The position numbers were made by a program, and so were the translations under genes. This document shows positions 1 through 7,623 of a stretch of DNA of 64,000 nt, piece after piece. The notes under the pieces are model-generated. The model ran no database searches. It worked only from the letters and a program-made list of their open reading frames with translations, and had not been told where the DNA came from. Within the stretch, counting starts at the first letter, position 1, and each line of letters opens with the position of its first letter. The stretch is from Hyphomicrobiales bacterium (GTDB lineage: Bacteria > Pseudomonadota > Alphaproteobacteria > Rhizobiales > Beijerinckiaceae), in contig JAGWTA010000011.1 of assembly GCA_028869185.1 (NCBI GenBank), forward strand, positions 1-64,000, in the 5' to 3' direction.

Positions 1-59
1 GTGACGATCTCGCCCTGGAATTCGTTGCCGACCTTCTTGAAGGAACCGATGGTAGCCAT
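1..59 (-). CDS. DUF736 family protein, N-terminus only
   Basis: Reading leftward from an ATG at 59, the first residues are MATIGSFKKVGNEFQGEIV, which is the typical beginning of DUF736 proteins found on rhizobial plasmids and integrative elements. A good ribosome binding site (AAGGAG) lies about 9 bases upstream. The gene runs off the left edge after 19 codons, so the rest cannot be seen. The function of the family is not known. It fits the neighbouring DUF2493, toprim, ParB-like and DUF932 genes, which usually travel together. It is too short for an ORF caller in this window, but the start and the RBS are convincing. Confidence 0.8.
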   Translation of the reverse strand, partial: MATIGSFKKVGNEFQGEIV

Positions 60-181
60 GTCGCTTCTCCTTGACTGCTTCGAGCCCGCGACCACCGCGG
101 CCTCGATGGCGATCGACAGGCCGAAGGCGATCGACGCCGCACCCACAGGGCCGCAGCGCAGCAAAGGATGGCGACAGGCGA

Positions 182-210
182 CCCCCGCCATCGCGGGGGC
201 TTGCTTTCTT
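182..210 (+). repeat. GC-rich hairpin with T-rich tail
   Basis: Arms CCCCCGC (182-188) and GCGGGGG (193-199) pair perfectly around a 4-base loop, followed by the T-rich string TTGCTTTCTT on the + strand. It looks like a weak Rho-independent terminator in the + direction; on the minus strand it lies in the leader of the DUF736 gene. Confidence 0.5.
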
Positions 211-237
211 GCCTCGCGAGGAATGGGCGTGACGGGG

Positions 238-259
238 CCCCGCGCGAATTCGCGCGGGG
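238..259. repeat. Perfect 22-bp palindrome
   Basis: The two 11-base halves (CCCCGCGCGAA and its exact complement) meet at AATT with no loop. The perfect symmetry suggests a protein-binding site or cruciform-prone sequence upstream of the DUF736 gene. No role is known to me. Confidence 0.55.
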
Positions 260-642
260 TGGCATGTCCAGGGGAAGAAAGTCGGTCGACGCCATTGCGG
301 TTCAGGCGATCGAGGCGCAGCCGGCCTTCGGTCAGATCAAGCCAATCAGAGGCGAGGTGTTCGCAGGGTGATCAGTGTCTGAGGAGTAGCTTGGGCAACC
401 ACGCGTTCGAGGTCGAGGTAATGAATTGATGCGCGAGAAAAACGTCTGCCGCAGGACGAGTGTGCTCATTTCCCTGACCACGCGTCATGATGCCCCTCGT
501 GATCTGGAACCAGCCGATTCGTGCTGAAATCGCAGACCGATGATCAGCGCTCGTGAGGACGGCGCAGCCTCGGACGAAATGATCGCCCTGATCTGCAAAC
601 GCATTGCAGCCAAGCAATTGAGAAACGACGGTGAGCGGCTCG

Positions 643-1116
643 TCAGCCGTCATTCGGCGTCGCGGCAGACGCAAAAAGGGTGTTCGCAGTAGTCGGCGGG
701 TTCGCGGCTCGAGTTGCCGCGACGTTCAAACGAAGGAGCGCAACGCAACCGATGACGAATGACCCAACCAATGCCAGCGTCTGACGTCCCGGCTCCGACG
801 ACACGGTGATACGGGCAACACCAAGCGTCGCGTGATAACCAGCAAATACCGCGGGCGCTGTGACCAGAAGCGCGACTGCTGCGCGTGCAAGCGACGATCT
901 CGTCGTAATGTAAAGGAATCGCGCAATTCCCACCGCCAATGCCGCGGCGACCAGCCCAATCGCGATCGCGAGTACGGTGTCCGCGCCGCCTTGAAAGACG
1001 AGAGTGGCCGCAATTGTGCCGACGAAGAGCGGCAGCGCTTGGACGGCGAGCGCGAACAGAAGCCAGCAGAGCAAGGCAATGCCGAGGACGCAGAGTATGA
1101 CGCCGGTGATGATCAT
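643..1116 (-). CDS. Small element-encoded membrane protein
   Basis: A 157-residue hydrophobic protein beginning MIITGVILCVLGIALLCWLL, with about four or five predicted membrane helices and short loops. I chose the ATG at 1116 because GGAG precedes it at good spacing; an in-frame ATG at 1191 would add 25 residues. Similar small membrane proteins occur on rhizobial plasmids and integrative elements next to DUF2493 and DUF736 genes, from memory of that context; their function is unknown to me. It is read in the same direction as the DUF2493 gene, 203 bases downstream of it. The C-terminal tail after the last helix is Ala/Thr-rich. Confidence 0.6.
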   Translation of the reverse strand: MIITGVILCVLGIALLCWLLFALAVQALPLFVGTIAATLVFQGGADTVLAIAIGLVAAALAVGIARFLYITTRSSLARAAVALLVTAPAVFAGYHATLGVARITVSSEPGRQTLALVGSFVIGCVALLRLNVAATRAANPPTTANTLFASAATPNDG

Positions 1117-1319
1117 GGCGGCGATCTCCGTGAGATGCGTATCTGACGGTCGCGCCTCCACCACCACCGCGGCGCAAGGCGCAGTATACATGAATTCCTC
1201 GTTCCGCTGCAGTCGAATTTTCAGGGTCAGGCGAATGCGGCTGCAATGTCGAAATCCGGAAAGGCGGCAATGCGCCTTCCCGGTTTCGCTGATTCCTGCA
1301 AAGAGAAAGATGTGCGATT

Positions 1320-2258
1320 TCACGAGCCGATTGAGATGAACTTCCAGACGGGAATGCCGAATTTCCTGGCTTTGTCGGCGAGGTTCTCCTGGATGCCCGT
1401 ACCCGGGAAGACCAGGACGCCGATCGGCAAGGTTTCCAGCATCGCGTCGTTCCGCTTGAACGGAGCCGCCTTTGCGTGCTTGGTCCAGTCAGGCCTGAAG
1501 GCGATCTGAGCGACTTTCCGATGATCGGCCCAGCGAGCGGCGATACGCTCGGTGCCCTTGAGCGATCCGCCGTGCAACAGCACCATGTCCGGATGTTTGG
1601 CGTGGACTTTGTCGAGGCGATCCCAGATCGCGCGATGATCATTGAATTCGGCGCCGCCGGTCACGCCGATCTTCGGCCCGGCTGGCAGCAAGGTCTCGTT
1701 GTCGGCGCGCTTCTTTGCGGCGATAAAATCGCGACTGTCGATCATGGCCGCTGTCAGCGCACGATGATTGACCATCGAACTCGCGCGAGGTCGCCAAGCT
1801 GAACCCGTGTGAGTTTCGAAGCGCTCGGCGGCGAGATCGCGGAAGAATTCCATGGCATTGCGGCGTTCGATCAGCGTCTGGCCTTCGGCGATCAGGCGCT
1901 CGAGTTCGACCGAGCGGATTTCGGAGCCGTCCTGTTCTCTCTGGCTGCGCCGTTGCGCCTGCTCGTTGTCGTCGAGGTCGCGTTCGATGCGCCCGACGGA
2001 GCGGTGGAACAGATTGACGGTCGACCACAGCAGGTTTTCGAGATCCGGTTCGAGGCGCGTATCGGAAAACGCGACGACGAGGGCGTCGAATATGTCAGAG
2101 ACCGCGCCGACGATCTGACCTTCCTGCGGCAGTGGTCGCGGGTCTGGCTCGTCCTGGAAGGGGCGATAGCCATAGAGTTGGAGTTCGTCGAGCGCATGTG
2201 CGGTCGGGGATGAGCGGGTCGGTCCGCAATAGGCCGTTTCGTCGTACTCGCCAGTCAT
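1320..2258 (-). CDS. DUF2493 (SLOG-fold) domain protein
   Basis: The protein has 312 residues. The N-terminal 180 residues are charged and partly helical; the C-terminal part carries the DUF2493 signature, with KIGVTGGAEF near residue 200, VLLHGGSLKGTERIAARWA, and a final GIQENLADKARKFGIPVW segment. DUF2493 belongs to the SLOG superfamily, whose Rossmann-like members bind nucleotides or nucleotide-derived ligands. The ATG at 2258 has a clear AAGGAG site; upstream in-frame ATGs do not. It is part of the leftward plasmid/ICE backbone block, downstream of the toprim gene. The specific job is unknown. Confidence 0.8.
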   Translation of the reverse strand: MTGEYDETAYCGPTRSSPTAHALDELQLYGYRPFQDEPDPRPLPQEGQIVGAVSDIFDALVVAFSDTRLEPDLENLLWSTVNLFHRSVGRIERDLDDNEQAQRRSQREQDGSEIRSVELERLIAEGQTLIERRNAMEFFRDLAAERFETHTGSAWRPRASSMVNHRALTAAMIDSRDFIAAKKRADNETLLPAGPKIGVTGGAEFNDHRAIWDRLDKVHAKHPDMVLLHGGSLKGTERIAARWADHRKVAQIAFRPDWTKHAKAAPFKRNDAMLETLPIGVLVFPGTGIQENLADKARKFGIPVWKFISIGS

Positions 2259-2644
2259 CGGTTTCTCCTTCGCCGGATGAGACCGCGCCATCGCGGCCTT
2301 TCTGGCGAGAACAAGCCGTCGGGCGGGCCGGACCTGCACCCGCAGCGACCGGCGTGATTTCCGAAATCGCCTGGGCCTTGATCTTTGGTCACGCCAGAAA
2401 GGGAGCGGAGGGCCGAAGCGCAGCGGAGGATGACGGAGGCCGGCTATTTTGTTTCGCGATGTAAAGGCGGGCGCCCGCGCCCGCCGACGGAAAATAGTCG
2501 GCCGCAGGCATTGCCGGTCCGGCCCGCCTGACGGCCTCTCGCCCTCTCAGAAAGGCCGTGGCGCAGTTCTGTCCCGCAAAGGACAATGAGCGACGCAGCG
2601 TCCGCAACGGTCGATGGGGCGCCTACTTTCCTCGGCAAGCCGGT
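2259..2644. other. Intergenic stretch with a GC inverted repeat
   Basis: This 386-base gap separates the toprim and DUF2493 genes, both read leftward. It holds a nearly uninterrupted 9-bp inverted repeat, GGCGGGCGC (2466-2474) and GCGCCCGCC (2477-2485), and probably the promoter of the DUF2493 gene, which I could not place. I see no gene in it. Confidence 0.45.
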
Positions 2645-3691
2645 CTATGCGTCGCATTCCACGAACCGCGCGACGTCCTGCGGCGCCATCTGTACGCGGA
2701 CCGCCGCCCGAAGAGCATCGAGCCCGAGGCTGCGCAGATCTTCGTTGAAATCGCCCAAGGCGGGCGACAAAACAATCGCCTCGATCCCCGCTCCCGCCGC
2801 GCGGTCGATCAATGTCGCCGCTGCTGCGTCGCCGGCTTCATCGTCGTCACGAGCGATATAGAGACGACGCAGAGGCTTCGGAAATTGTATCGCCGCCAAA
2901 TGCGCCGCCGAAAGCGCCGCGACCGTCGGCAACCCGGGCAACACGCATCTGAGCGACAGCATGGTTTCGATGCCTTCGCCGGCCGCCATGACATCGTCGT
3001 TCACACCAAAGCGCACGGCATGACCGAGAAGATCACCCATCGCCCGGCGCGGCGTCTCGATCGGCGCCTTGCCCAATCGGCTGATGTCGAAGTCGTCGGG
3101 ATCGAGCCATGTCCGCTGAACGCCGACGATCCTGCCGTCGTGATCGGAGACGGCAGCAATCAATGCAGGCCAGATTTCGGTCTCGCAGATTTCGTCCGGC
3201 CGATAGTAACAACGGGGATGGAAGCGTAACGAGTCTGTTCCCCGCAAATCCGTAATGCCGCGGTTGCGCAAATGCGTTTCTGCATGCGTTCCGGAGATCG
3301 GCTGCGATATCGCGAACAATCTTCGCGCCGCCTCGGATGATCCCCTTGGCGCGGAGGGAGCCTGTCGTCTCGTCGGCTCGTAGTGTGAGACGGGCGATTG
3401 CAAGAACGCGCGCGCCTCGGCGACCACGTCCTTGAACGCCGTAAAGCCGTTGGCCTCGCGGATGACGTCCAAAAGGTCGCCATGCTCGCCCGTCGCCGCA
3501 TCGCTCCATTTGCCCGCGATGCCCTTCGCGGACGCCGTCAGCCGAACGAACATCGATCGACCCGGCGTATTGCGGACGTCGCCGACGAGCCAGAAGCGCC
3601 CGGCGCGGCGACCGTTCGAGAGATAACGGCGGCAAACCGCTTCTGCCTGGCTCGCGAGGCGACGCGCCAGATCATGCGGCGTCCCCGGCAT
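2645..3691 (-). CDS. Toprim domain protein (DUF7146/primase-like)
   Basis: A 348-residue protein of the plasmid primase-like type. The C-terminal toprim fold is shown by AAGEGIETMLSL near residue 240 (catalytic Glu) and RLYIARDDDEAGD near residue 285 (DxD acidic pair). The N-terminal half resembles the non-catalytic part of element-borne primase/helicase-like proteins. Such proteins are thought to act in replication or transfer of mobile elements. The ATG at 3691 is preferred because GGAG sits 8 bases upstream; an ATG at 3706 would add 5 residues. A terminator-like hairpin lies directly in front of it. Some relatives have a longer N-terminal zinc finger, not present here. Confidence 0.8.
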   Translation of the reverse strand: MPGTPHDLARRLASQAEAVCRRYLSNGRRAGRFWLVGDVRNTPGRSMFVRLTASAKGIAGKWSDAATGEHGDLLDVIREANGFTAFKDVVAEARAFLQSPVSHYEPTRRQAPSAPRGSSEAARRLFAISQPISGTHAETHLRNRGITDLRGTDSLRFHPRCYYRPDEICETEIWPALIAAVSDHDGRIVGVQRTWLDPDDFDISRLGKAPIETPRRAMGDLLGHAVRFGVNDDVMAAGEGIETMLSLRCVLPGLPTVAALSAAHLAAIQFPKPLRRLYIARDDDEAGDAAAATLIDRAAGAGIEAIVLSPALGDFNEDLRSLGLDALRAAVRVQMAPQDVARFVECDA

Positions 3692-3707
3692 GATACGGCT
3701 CCACATG

Positions 3708-3736
3708 AAAAGGCCCGCCGTTTCGAACGGCGGGCC
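3708..3736 (-). terminator. Hairpin with T-tract between parB-like and toprim genes
   Basis: On the minus strand the arms GGCCCGCCG and CGGCGGGCC enclose a 7-base loop and are followed by TTTT. This has the form of a Rho-independent terminator after the ParB-like gene, but its T-tract runs straight into the toprim start region, so it may act as a partial terminator or attenuator. Confidence 0.65.
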
Positions 3737-3754
3737 AAGGCGCCCTCGGGGCCG

Positions 3755-5860
3755 TTATTCCGCCGCGAGCGTGCGGGGGGCGTCATCGGTGCCGCCATTG
3801 TCGGCGACGCCGTCCTCTTCGCCGATAGCCGTTTCGCCGTCGCTCTCCGCCGATTCTTCGACGACAGGTTCCGCCGCCGCTTCTTCGACTTGCGACGCCG
3901 GACGCCCTGGCGTGCGCAGCGGCTCGGGGAGCCAGCCGGCGTCGGCGAGCAGCGTCTCGGCTTCGGTCGCCATCTCGCCCTTCTTCAGATGCTCGATGCG
4001 ATCGGCGGCGCGTTGACCCCGTCCTTCCGCGACGGCTCCGAGAATACGAGCCTTGGTGACGCGCCCGAGATAATTGTCGACCGTCGGCTTCCAGCCGGCC
4101 GCCGTCATATCGAGATCGACCGCCTGAGCGAGCTTGTCGGCGTGGGCGAGCGCGCGCGGCCGTTTGTTCCAGGCCTCATGCACCGCATTGACCGACAGGC
4201 TGACGACGTGGGCGAAGAGCAAGGCCTGGCTGTCGCCGTCCCAATCCTGAAGCGCCGCCCAGAGGTCGGTGGACTCCTTGGGCAGAGCCTTGGCCCAGCC
4301 CTCATGCCTTGCGCGGATCGCTTTCGCCGAGGCGCAATCGTTCAGTCCCGGCGCCTGGGCGCCGAAACTGACACTCTTCAGATCGAGTTCCAGGCAGCTA
4401 TCCGACCCGTAGTGATAGAAGACTTTTAGGGTCAGGGCGTGCAACGCAGCGTGGAAGGCGATCTGCGGCTGCTCGCCGAGGGCGTGTCGCAGACCGAGCG
4501 TCCGGTGCGCTGTCAGTTCAGTCATCAGCCGGTCGGAGATCGGCGACAGCCCCTCGTCCTCCTCCTCGGACTCGGAGCTGGTTTCGTCGTCTGCGCCATC
4601 CGTCGCGTCGTCATTGTCGTCGGTGGATGTCACATCGTCGGATTCGCCGTCCGCACTCGTGTCGTCTTCCGGATCGACGGCGATCTCGTCCTCCGGCCGG
4701 ATATAGCCGCGTTCGATGCGCAAGCCGCCATCGTGCGTAATGCTCACGAAAGCGCCGGCGCGCTCGACTTCGACCGGATCGAACGCAAGCGGGCGCGTTT
4801 CGAACGCTTCGAGCGCGGTTTCCAGCTCGCCGAGCCGGGCGTCGACCTCGTCAGGCAGCTCGTCGGCGTCCGCATGCTCCTCCGAGAGCCGGTCGAATTC
4901 AGCCTGCAGAGCTTCGCGCGCTGCGATCTCCTCGTCGGTGAGCGAGGCCGCCTCGCCACGAAGCTGACGCAGGCCGAACGTGTGCCCGTAAACGAAGTCG
5001 GGCGCCACTTCGATCCACTTCCAGCCTTCGGCCCGAATTTCTGCCGCTTCGCGCTCCAGCCTGTCGGCGACCATCCGATCGATCAGCGCCACATCCCGCA
5101 GCCAGCCGCCATCGTCGCCCTGAAACAGGTCGCGCATGATCGGCCCACCGGCCTCGACATAAGCATCGACCCCAATGAATTGCGCCCGCTTGTCGGAGGC
5201 GCGCACCGCGCCTTCGGTCAGCATCCGACGGATCATGTAGGGCTGCTTGTCGTGGGAGACCTTCAGCTTCTCGAACACCTGCTCCTGGCGCTCGTGATCG
5301 CCCGACACTGTGAAGGCCATGAGCTGATCGAGCGTCATGCCGTCCTCAGCATAGACATCGAGCAAGGTCGGCGAGACCGAGGCGAGCTTCAGCCGCTGCT
5401 TCACGACATTGACCGCGACGAAGAAGGCGGCGGCGATCTCCTCCTCGGATTGCCCTTTCTCGCGCAGCGAAAGAAAGGCGCGAAACTGGTCGAGCGGATG
5501 CAGAGGCGCCCGCTGGACATTCTCGGCGAGTGAATCTTCTTCCGCGATGCCGCCCTCGCGGACGACACAGGGCACCGGCGCGGTTTTGGCGAGACGCTTC
5601 TGCTTCACCAGGAGTTCGAGCGCGCGATAGCGTCGGCCGCCGGCGGGGATTTCGAATATGCCGGTTTCCTCGCCAGCTTCGTCCAGGACCGCGCGGACGC
5701 TGAGGCCCTGAAGCAGGCCGCGCCGGACGATGTCTTCGGCGAGTTCCTCGATCGATACGCCAGCCTTCACACGCCGGACATTCGACTGGGACAACACGAG
5801 CTTGTTGAAGGGAATGTCGCGCGAGGGCGACAAGGTGATCTTCTTCGCTGCTGTAGCCAT
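3755..5860 (-). CDS. ParB-like nuclease domain protein, plasmid/ICE type
   Basis: A 701-residue protein with a ParB/Srx N-terminal domain (AGGRRYRALELL at 73-84, AENVQRAPLHPLDQ at 112-125) and a following helix-turn-helix region around 138-160. A long C-terminal part includes a strongly acidic Asp/Glu/Ser tract at about 389-437 and another acidic stretch at the C-terminus. Canonical chromosomal ParB is about 290 residues, so this is a much enlarged relative; no parA gene is adjacent. Proteins like this are a constant part of rhizobial plasmid and ICE backbones and are inferred to bind element DNA. It is read leftward between DUF932 and toprim genes. A 44-bp repeat shared with the DUF932 leader lies just upstream. 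Confidence 0.85.
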   Translation of the reverse strand: MATAAKKITLSPSRDIPFNKLVLSQSNVRRVKAGVSIEELAEDIVRRGLLQGLSVRAVLDEAGEETGIFEIPAGGRRYRALELLVKQKRLAKTAPVPCVVREGGIAEEDSLAENVQRAPLHPLDQFRAFLSLREKGQSEEEIAAAFFVAVNVVKQRLKLASVSPTLLDVYAEDGMTLDQLMAFTVSGDHERQEQVFEKLKVSHDKQPYMIRRMLTEGAVRASDKRAQFIGVDAYVEAGGPIMRDLFQGDDGGWLRDVALIDRMVADRLEREAAEIRAEGWKWIEVAPDFVYGHTFGLRQLRGEAASLTDEEIAAREALQAEFDRLSEEHADADELPDEVDARLGELETALEAFETRPLAFDPVEVERAGAFVSITHDGGLRIERGYIRPEDEIAVDPEDDTSADGESDDVTSTDDNDDATDGADDETSSESEEEDEGLSPISDRLMTELTAHRTLGLRHALGEQPQIAFHAALHALTLKVFYHYGSDSCLELDLKSVSFGAQAPGLNDCASAKAIRARHEGWAKALPKESTDLWAALQDWDGDSQALLFAHVVSLSVNAVHEAWNKRPRALAHADKLAQAVDLDMTAAGWKPTVDNYLGRVTKARILGAVAEGRGQRAADRIEHLKKGEMATEAETLLADAGWLPEPLRTPGRPASQVEEAAAEPVVEESAESDGETAIGEEDGVADNGGTDDAPRTLAAE

Positions 5861-5875
5861 TGCGATTTACTCCGC

Positions 5876-5919
5876 GACGGGCGCCGACAGCCTTTCTCTC
5901 GGACCTGACCCGTCACGAA
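5876..5919 (-). repeat. 44-bp leader repeat, copy in front of ParB-like gene
   Basis: This copy matches the sequence at 7242-7285 at 38 of 44 positions. Each copy lies 15 to 16 bases upstream of a start codon and begins and ends with GACGGG and CCCGTC, an inverted repeat that could fold the leader. A shared operator or RNA leader element is the likely meaning. Confidence 0.7.
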
Positions 5920-5993
5920 GCGCAGCGCCGCTCTCTACCTCTGGAGGGCGACGCCGCAGAACCGACATTCAGGATGTACGAATCCGGAAGGAA

Positions 5994-6021
5994 CCGGAGA
6001 TACGGAAACCCGCATCTCCGG
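5994..6021 (-). terminator. Hairpin downstream of DUF932 gene
   Basis: Eight-base arms CCGGAGAT and ATCTCCGG enclose a 12-base loop just past the DUF932 stop codon. The tail on the minus strand is only TTCCTTCC, so it is a weak terminator or an mRNA-end-stabilising hairpin. Confidence 0.4.
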
Positions 6022-6032
6022 CTCTGCGGAAT

Positions 6033-7226
6033 TCAGGCCGCGCGATCGAACAGCTTCTTGGCCTTCGCCTCCATGTCGAGGCGGGCGTCCTGGTGCGTCT
6101 TGTCGCGCGCAACTGCCGTGATGCCCTGCACGAAATCGAAGATGCTCGCCGGGGGATGACCTTCCTCGGCCAGAACCGTCTCGATGATCTTCGTCGTCTC
6201 GGCCCTGGAGAATCCGCGCTTGCGCAGGAACTCCGAGCGGTCGTCGTCCGTGCGCGCGACGATCTTTTCACGCGCCGCCCTGACGCCATTGACGAAGGGC
6301 GTCGGCGAAGAATTGGCGAACCGGGTCAACGCCGGCGCCGCCTCGTGCGCAAAACGTGAAGCGGCGTATTTGGAATGGCGGATCGTGATCTCCTCGAAAT
6401 CCTCCACGCCCCAGAGATTGCGGTTCTGGCAGACCGCGCGGAGATAGAAGCTCGCGATGCCCAGCGTTTTCGCGCCGACTTCGGAATTCCAGCAATAGAA
6501 CCCCCGGAAATAGAGATCGGGCGAACCGTCGGGCAGCCTTCCGGCCTCGATCGGGTTCAGGTCGTCGACCAGGAACAGAAATACGTCGCGATCGGACGCA
6601 TAGAGCGTCGTCGTATCCTTGGTGATGTCGACGCGCGGATTGTAGATTCCGGTCGACCAGTCAAGCACACCCGGTACCTTCCAGCGCGTGTCGCCGGAGC
6701 CGTTGCCCGCGATGCGCTGCACGGCCTCTACCAGCTCGTAATCGTAGATGCGGCCATAATCCGGGCCAGTTACAGCGCGCAGCTCTAGGTGACCGTTCTC
6801 GGTTTCCAGGGTCCTCACCTGCTCGACGCGGTGGGAGGTTAGGCCGTATTGAAGATTGATGCCGGCGAGCGGTGCCGGGAGCTGGCGCAGGTAGGCCGCC
6901 GGCGCGCCAACCAGGCTCGCGAGCTGGCCGAAGCTCCAATGGGTCGGGGCGGCCGGCGTATCCACGCCGGGCAGGATCAGCGATAGCCGCTCCGGACTCG
7001 CACGGTCTGCCTCGACACAGATCAGCGTGGTTTCGACCACGCGCGTCCGGCTGCGCGCGGCCCGGTCACGCACGGTCCGCGCGAGCTCGCCGAGCGAGAG
7101 GAAGCGCTCGTCATCCGGCCGTGAGAACCATTCGGACGACACGCGGCCGACGCGATCGCCCCGGCCGACGTCCACCTTGTAGCCGCCGCTCTGGTCACGA
7201 CGGGCGTCCAGCACTTGTATATTCAT
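6033..7226 (-). CDS. DUF932 domain protein (phage/plasmid-like)
   Basis: A 397-residue protein of the DUF932 family, which is common on plasmids, integrative elements and phages of Rhizobiales. Family-like segments include THWSFGQLASLVGAPAAYLR near residue 125, GLTSHRVEQV, GPDYGRIYDYELV and YCWNSEVGAKTLGIASFYLR. The function is not established. The ATG at 7226 has GGAG at good spacing; an ATG at 7241 would add five residues. It is the first gene of the leftward backbone block; the ParB-like gene follows. Its leader carries the second copy of the 44-bp repeat. Confidence 0.85.
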   Translation of the reverse strand: MNIQVLDARRDQSGGYKVDVGRGDRVGRVSSEWFSRPDDERFLSLGELARTVRDRAARSRTRVVETTLICVEADRASPERLSLILPGVDTPAAPTHWSFGQLASLVGAPAAYLRQLPAPLAGINLQYGLTSHRVEQVRTLETENGHLELRAVTGPDYGRIYDYELVEAVQRIAGNGSGDTRWKVPGVLDWSTGIYNPRVDITKDTTTLYASDRDVFLFLVDDLNPIEAGRLPDGSPDLYFRGFYCWNSEVGAKTLGIASFYLRAVCQNRNLWGVEDFEEITIRHSKYAASRFAHEAAPALTRFANSSPTPFVNGVRAAREKIVARTDDDRSEFLRKRGFSRAETTKIIETVLAEEGHPPASIFDFVQGITAVARDKTHQDARLDMEAKAKKLFDRAA

Positions 7227-7241
7227 GGGATCGATCTCCAT

Positions 7242-7285
7242 GACGGGCGCCGAAAGCCTCTCTCTCGGTCTCAACCCGTCACGAA
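7242..7285 (-). repeat. 44-bp leader repeat, copy in front of DUF932 gene
   Basis: The partner copy of 5876-5919, placed 15 bases upstream of the chosen start codon. Mismatches cluster in the centre, while the terminal GACGGG and CCCGTC arms and the TCTCTCGG core are kept in both copies. Confidence 0.7.
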
Positions 7286-7623
7286 AGTCCGGTCCACGCT
7301 CTCACTCTATCGGGGCGTTGCGGGGTCTCCCCGCAGAAGGGGTGGGCCGAGACCTCGGGCTCGGCCGCAGGGACAAATTTCCGCTCTTGGCAGCGAGATT
7401 GCGGTCAATGAGTCTTCGGGTAAGCGAGGCTGTCCGCATCGTCCTAGACTTGATGCAAATCCTCAGTATTTGCATCGCTACGCCAGACCAGCCCATCAGT
7501 GCCAAGCGTTCTGCAACTATCGAAGACGACCGGCCACACTTTCGGTCGGGTATTAATGCGCTTGAAGTTGCAGCGGATCGAATGGAACTGAACCGCGCGC
7601 GATACGAACGCCACCTCTTCCGC
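7286..7623. other. Intergenic region with a 9-bp inverted repeat
   Basis: The gap between the ImmA-like gene and the DUF932 gene, both read leftward. It must hold the promoter of the backbone block. The clearest signal is a perfect inverted repeat, GATGCAAAT (7452-7460) and ATTTGCATC (7468-7476), with a 7-base spacer, which looks like an operator. Open frames here show no coding features. Confidence 0.5.

Larger units (their letters stand above)
60..642. other. Gene-poor stretch with GC hairpins
   Basis: No gene in this 583-base stretch can be supported on either strand; short open frames lack ribosome binding sites and recognisable residues. It contains a GC-rich hairpin at 182-199 and a perfect palindrome at 238-259, both upstream of the DUF736 gene in its reading direction. 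The part from 370 to 640 shows nothing I recognise and may be decayed element sequence. Confidence 0.5.

Noticed and set aside
1-429. 142-residue open frame on the + strand
   Set aside because: It runs opposite to the DUF736 start and through GC hairpins, with no recognisable motif or ribosome binding site.
372-674. 100-residue open frame on the minus strand
   Set aside because: It overlaps the end of the membrane protein gene in another frame, has no RBS and no family resemblance.
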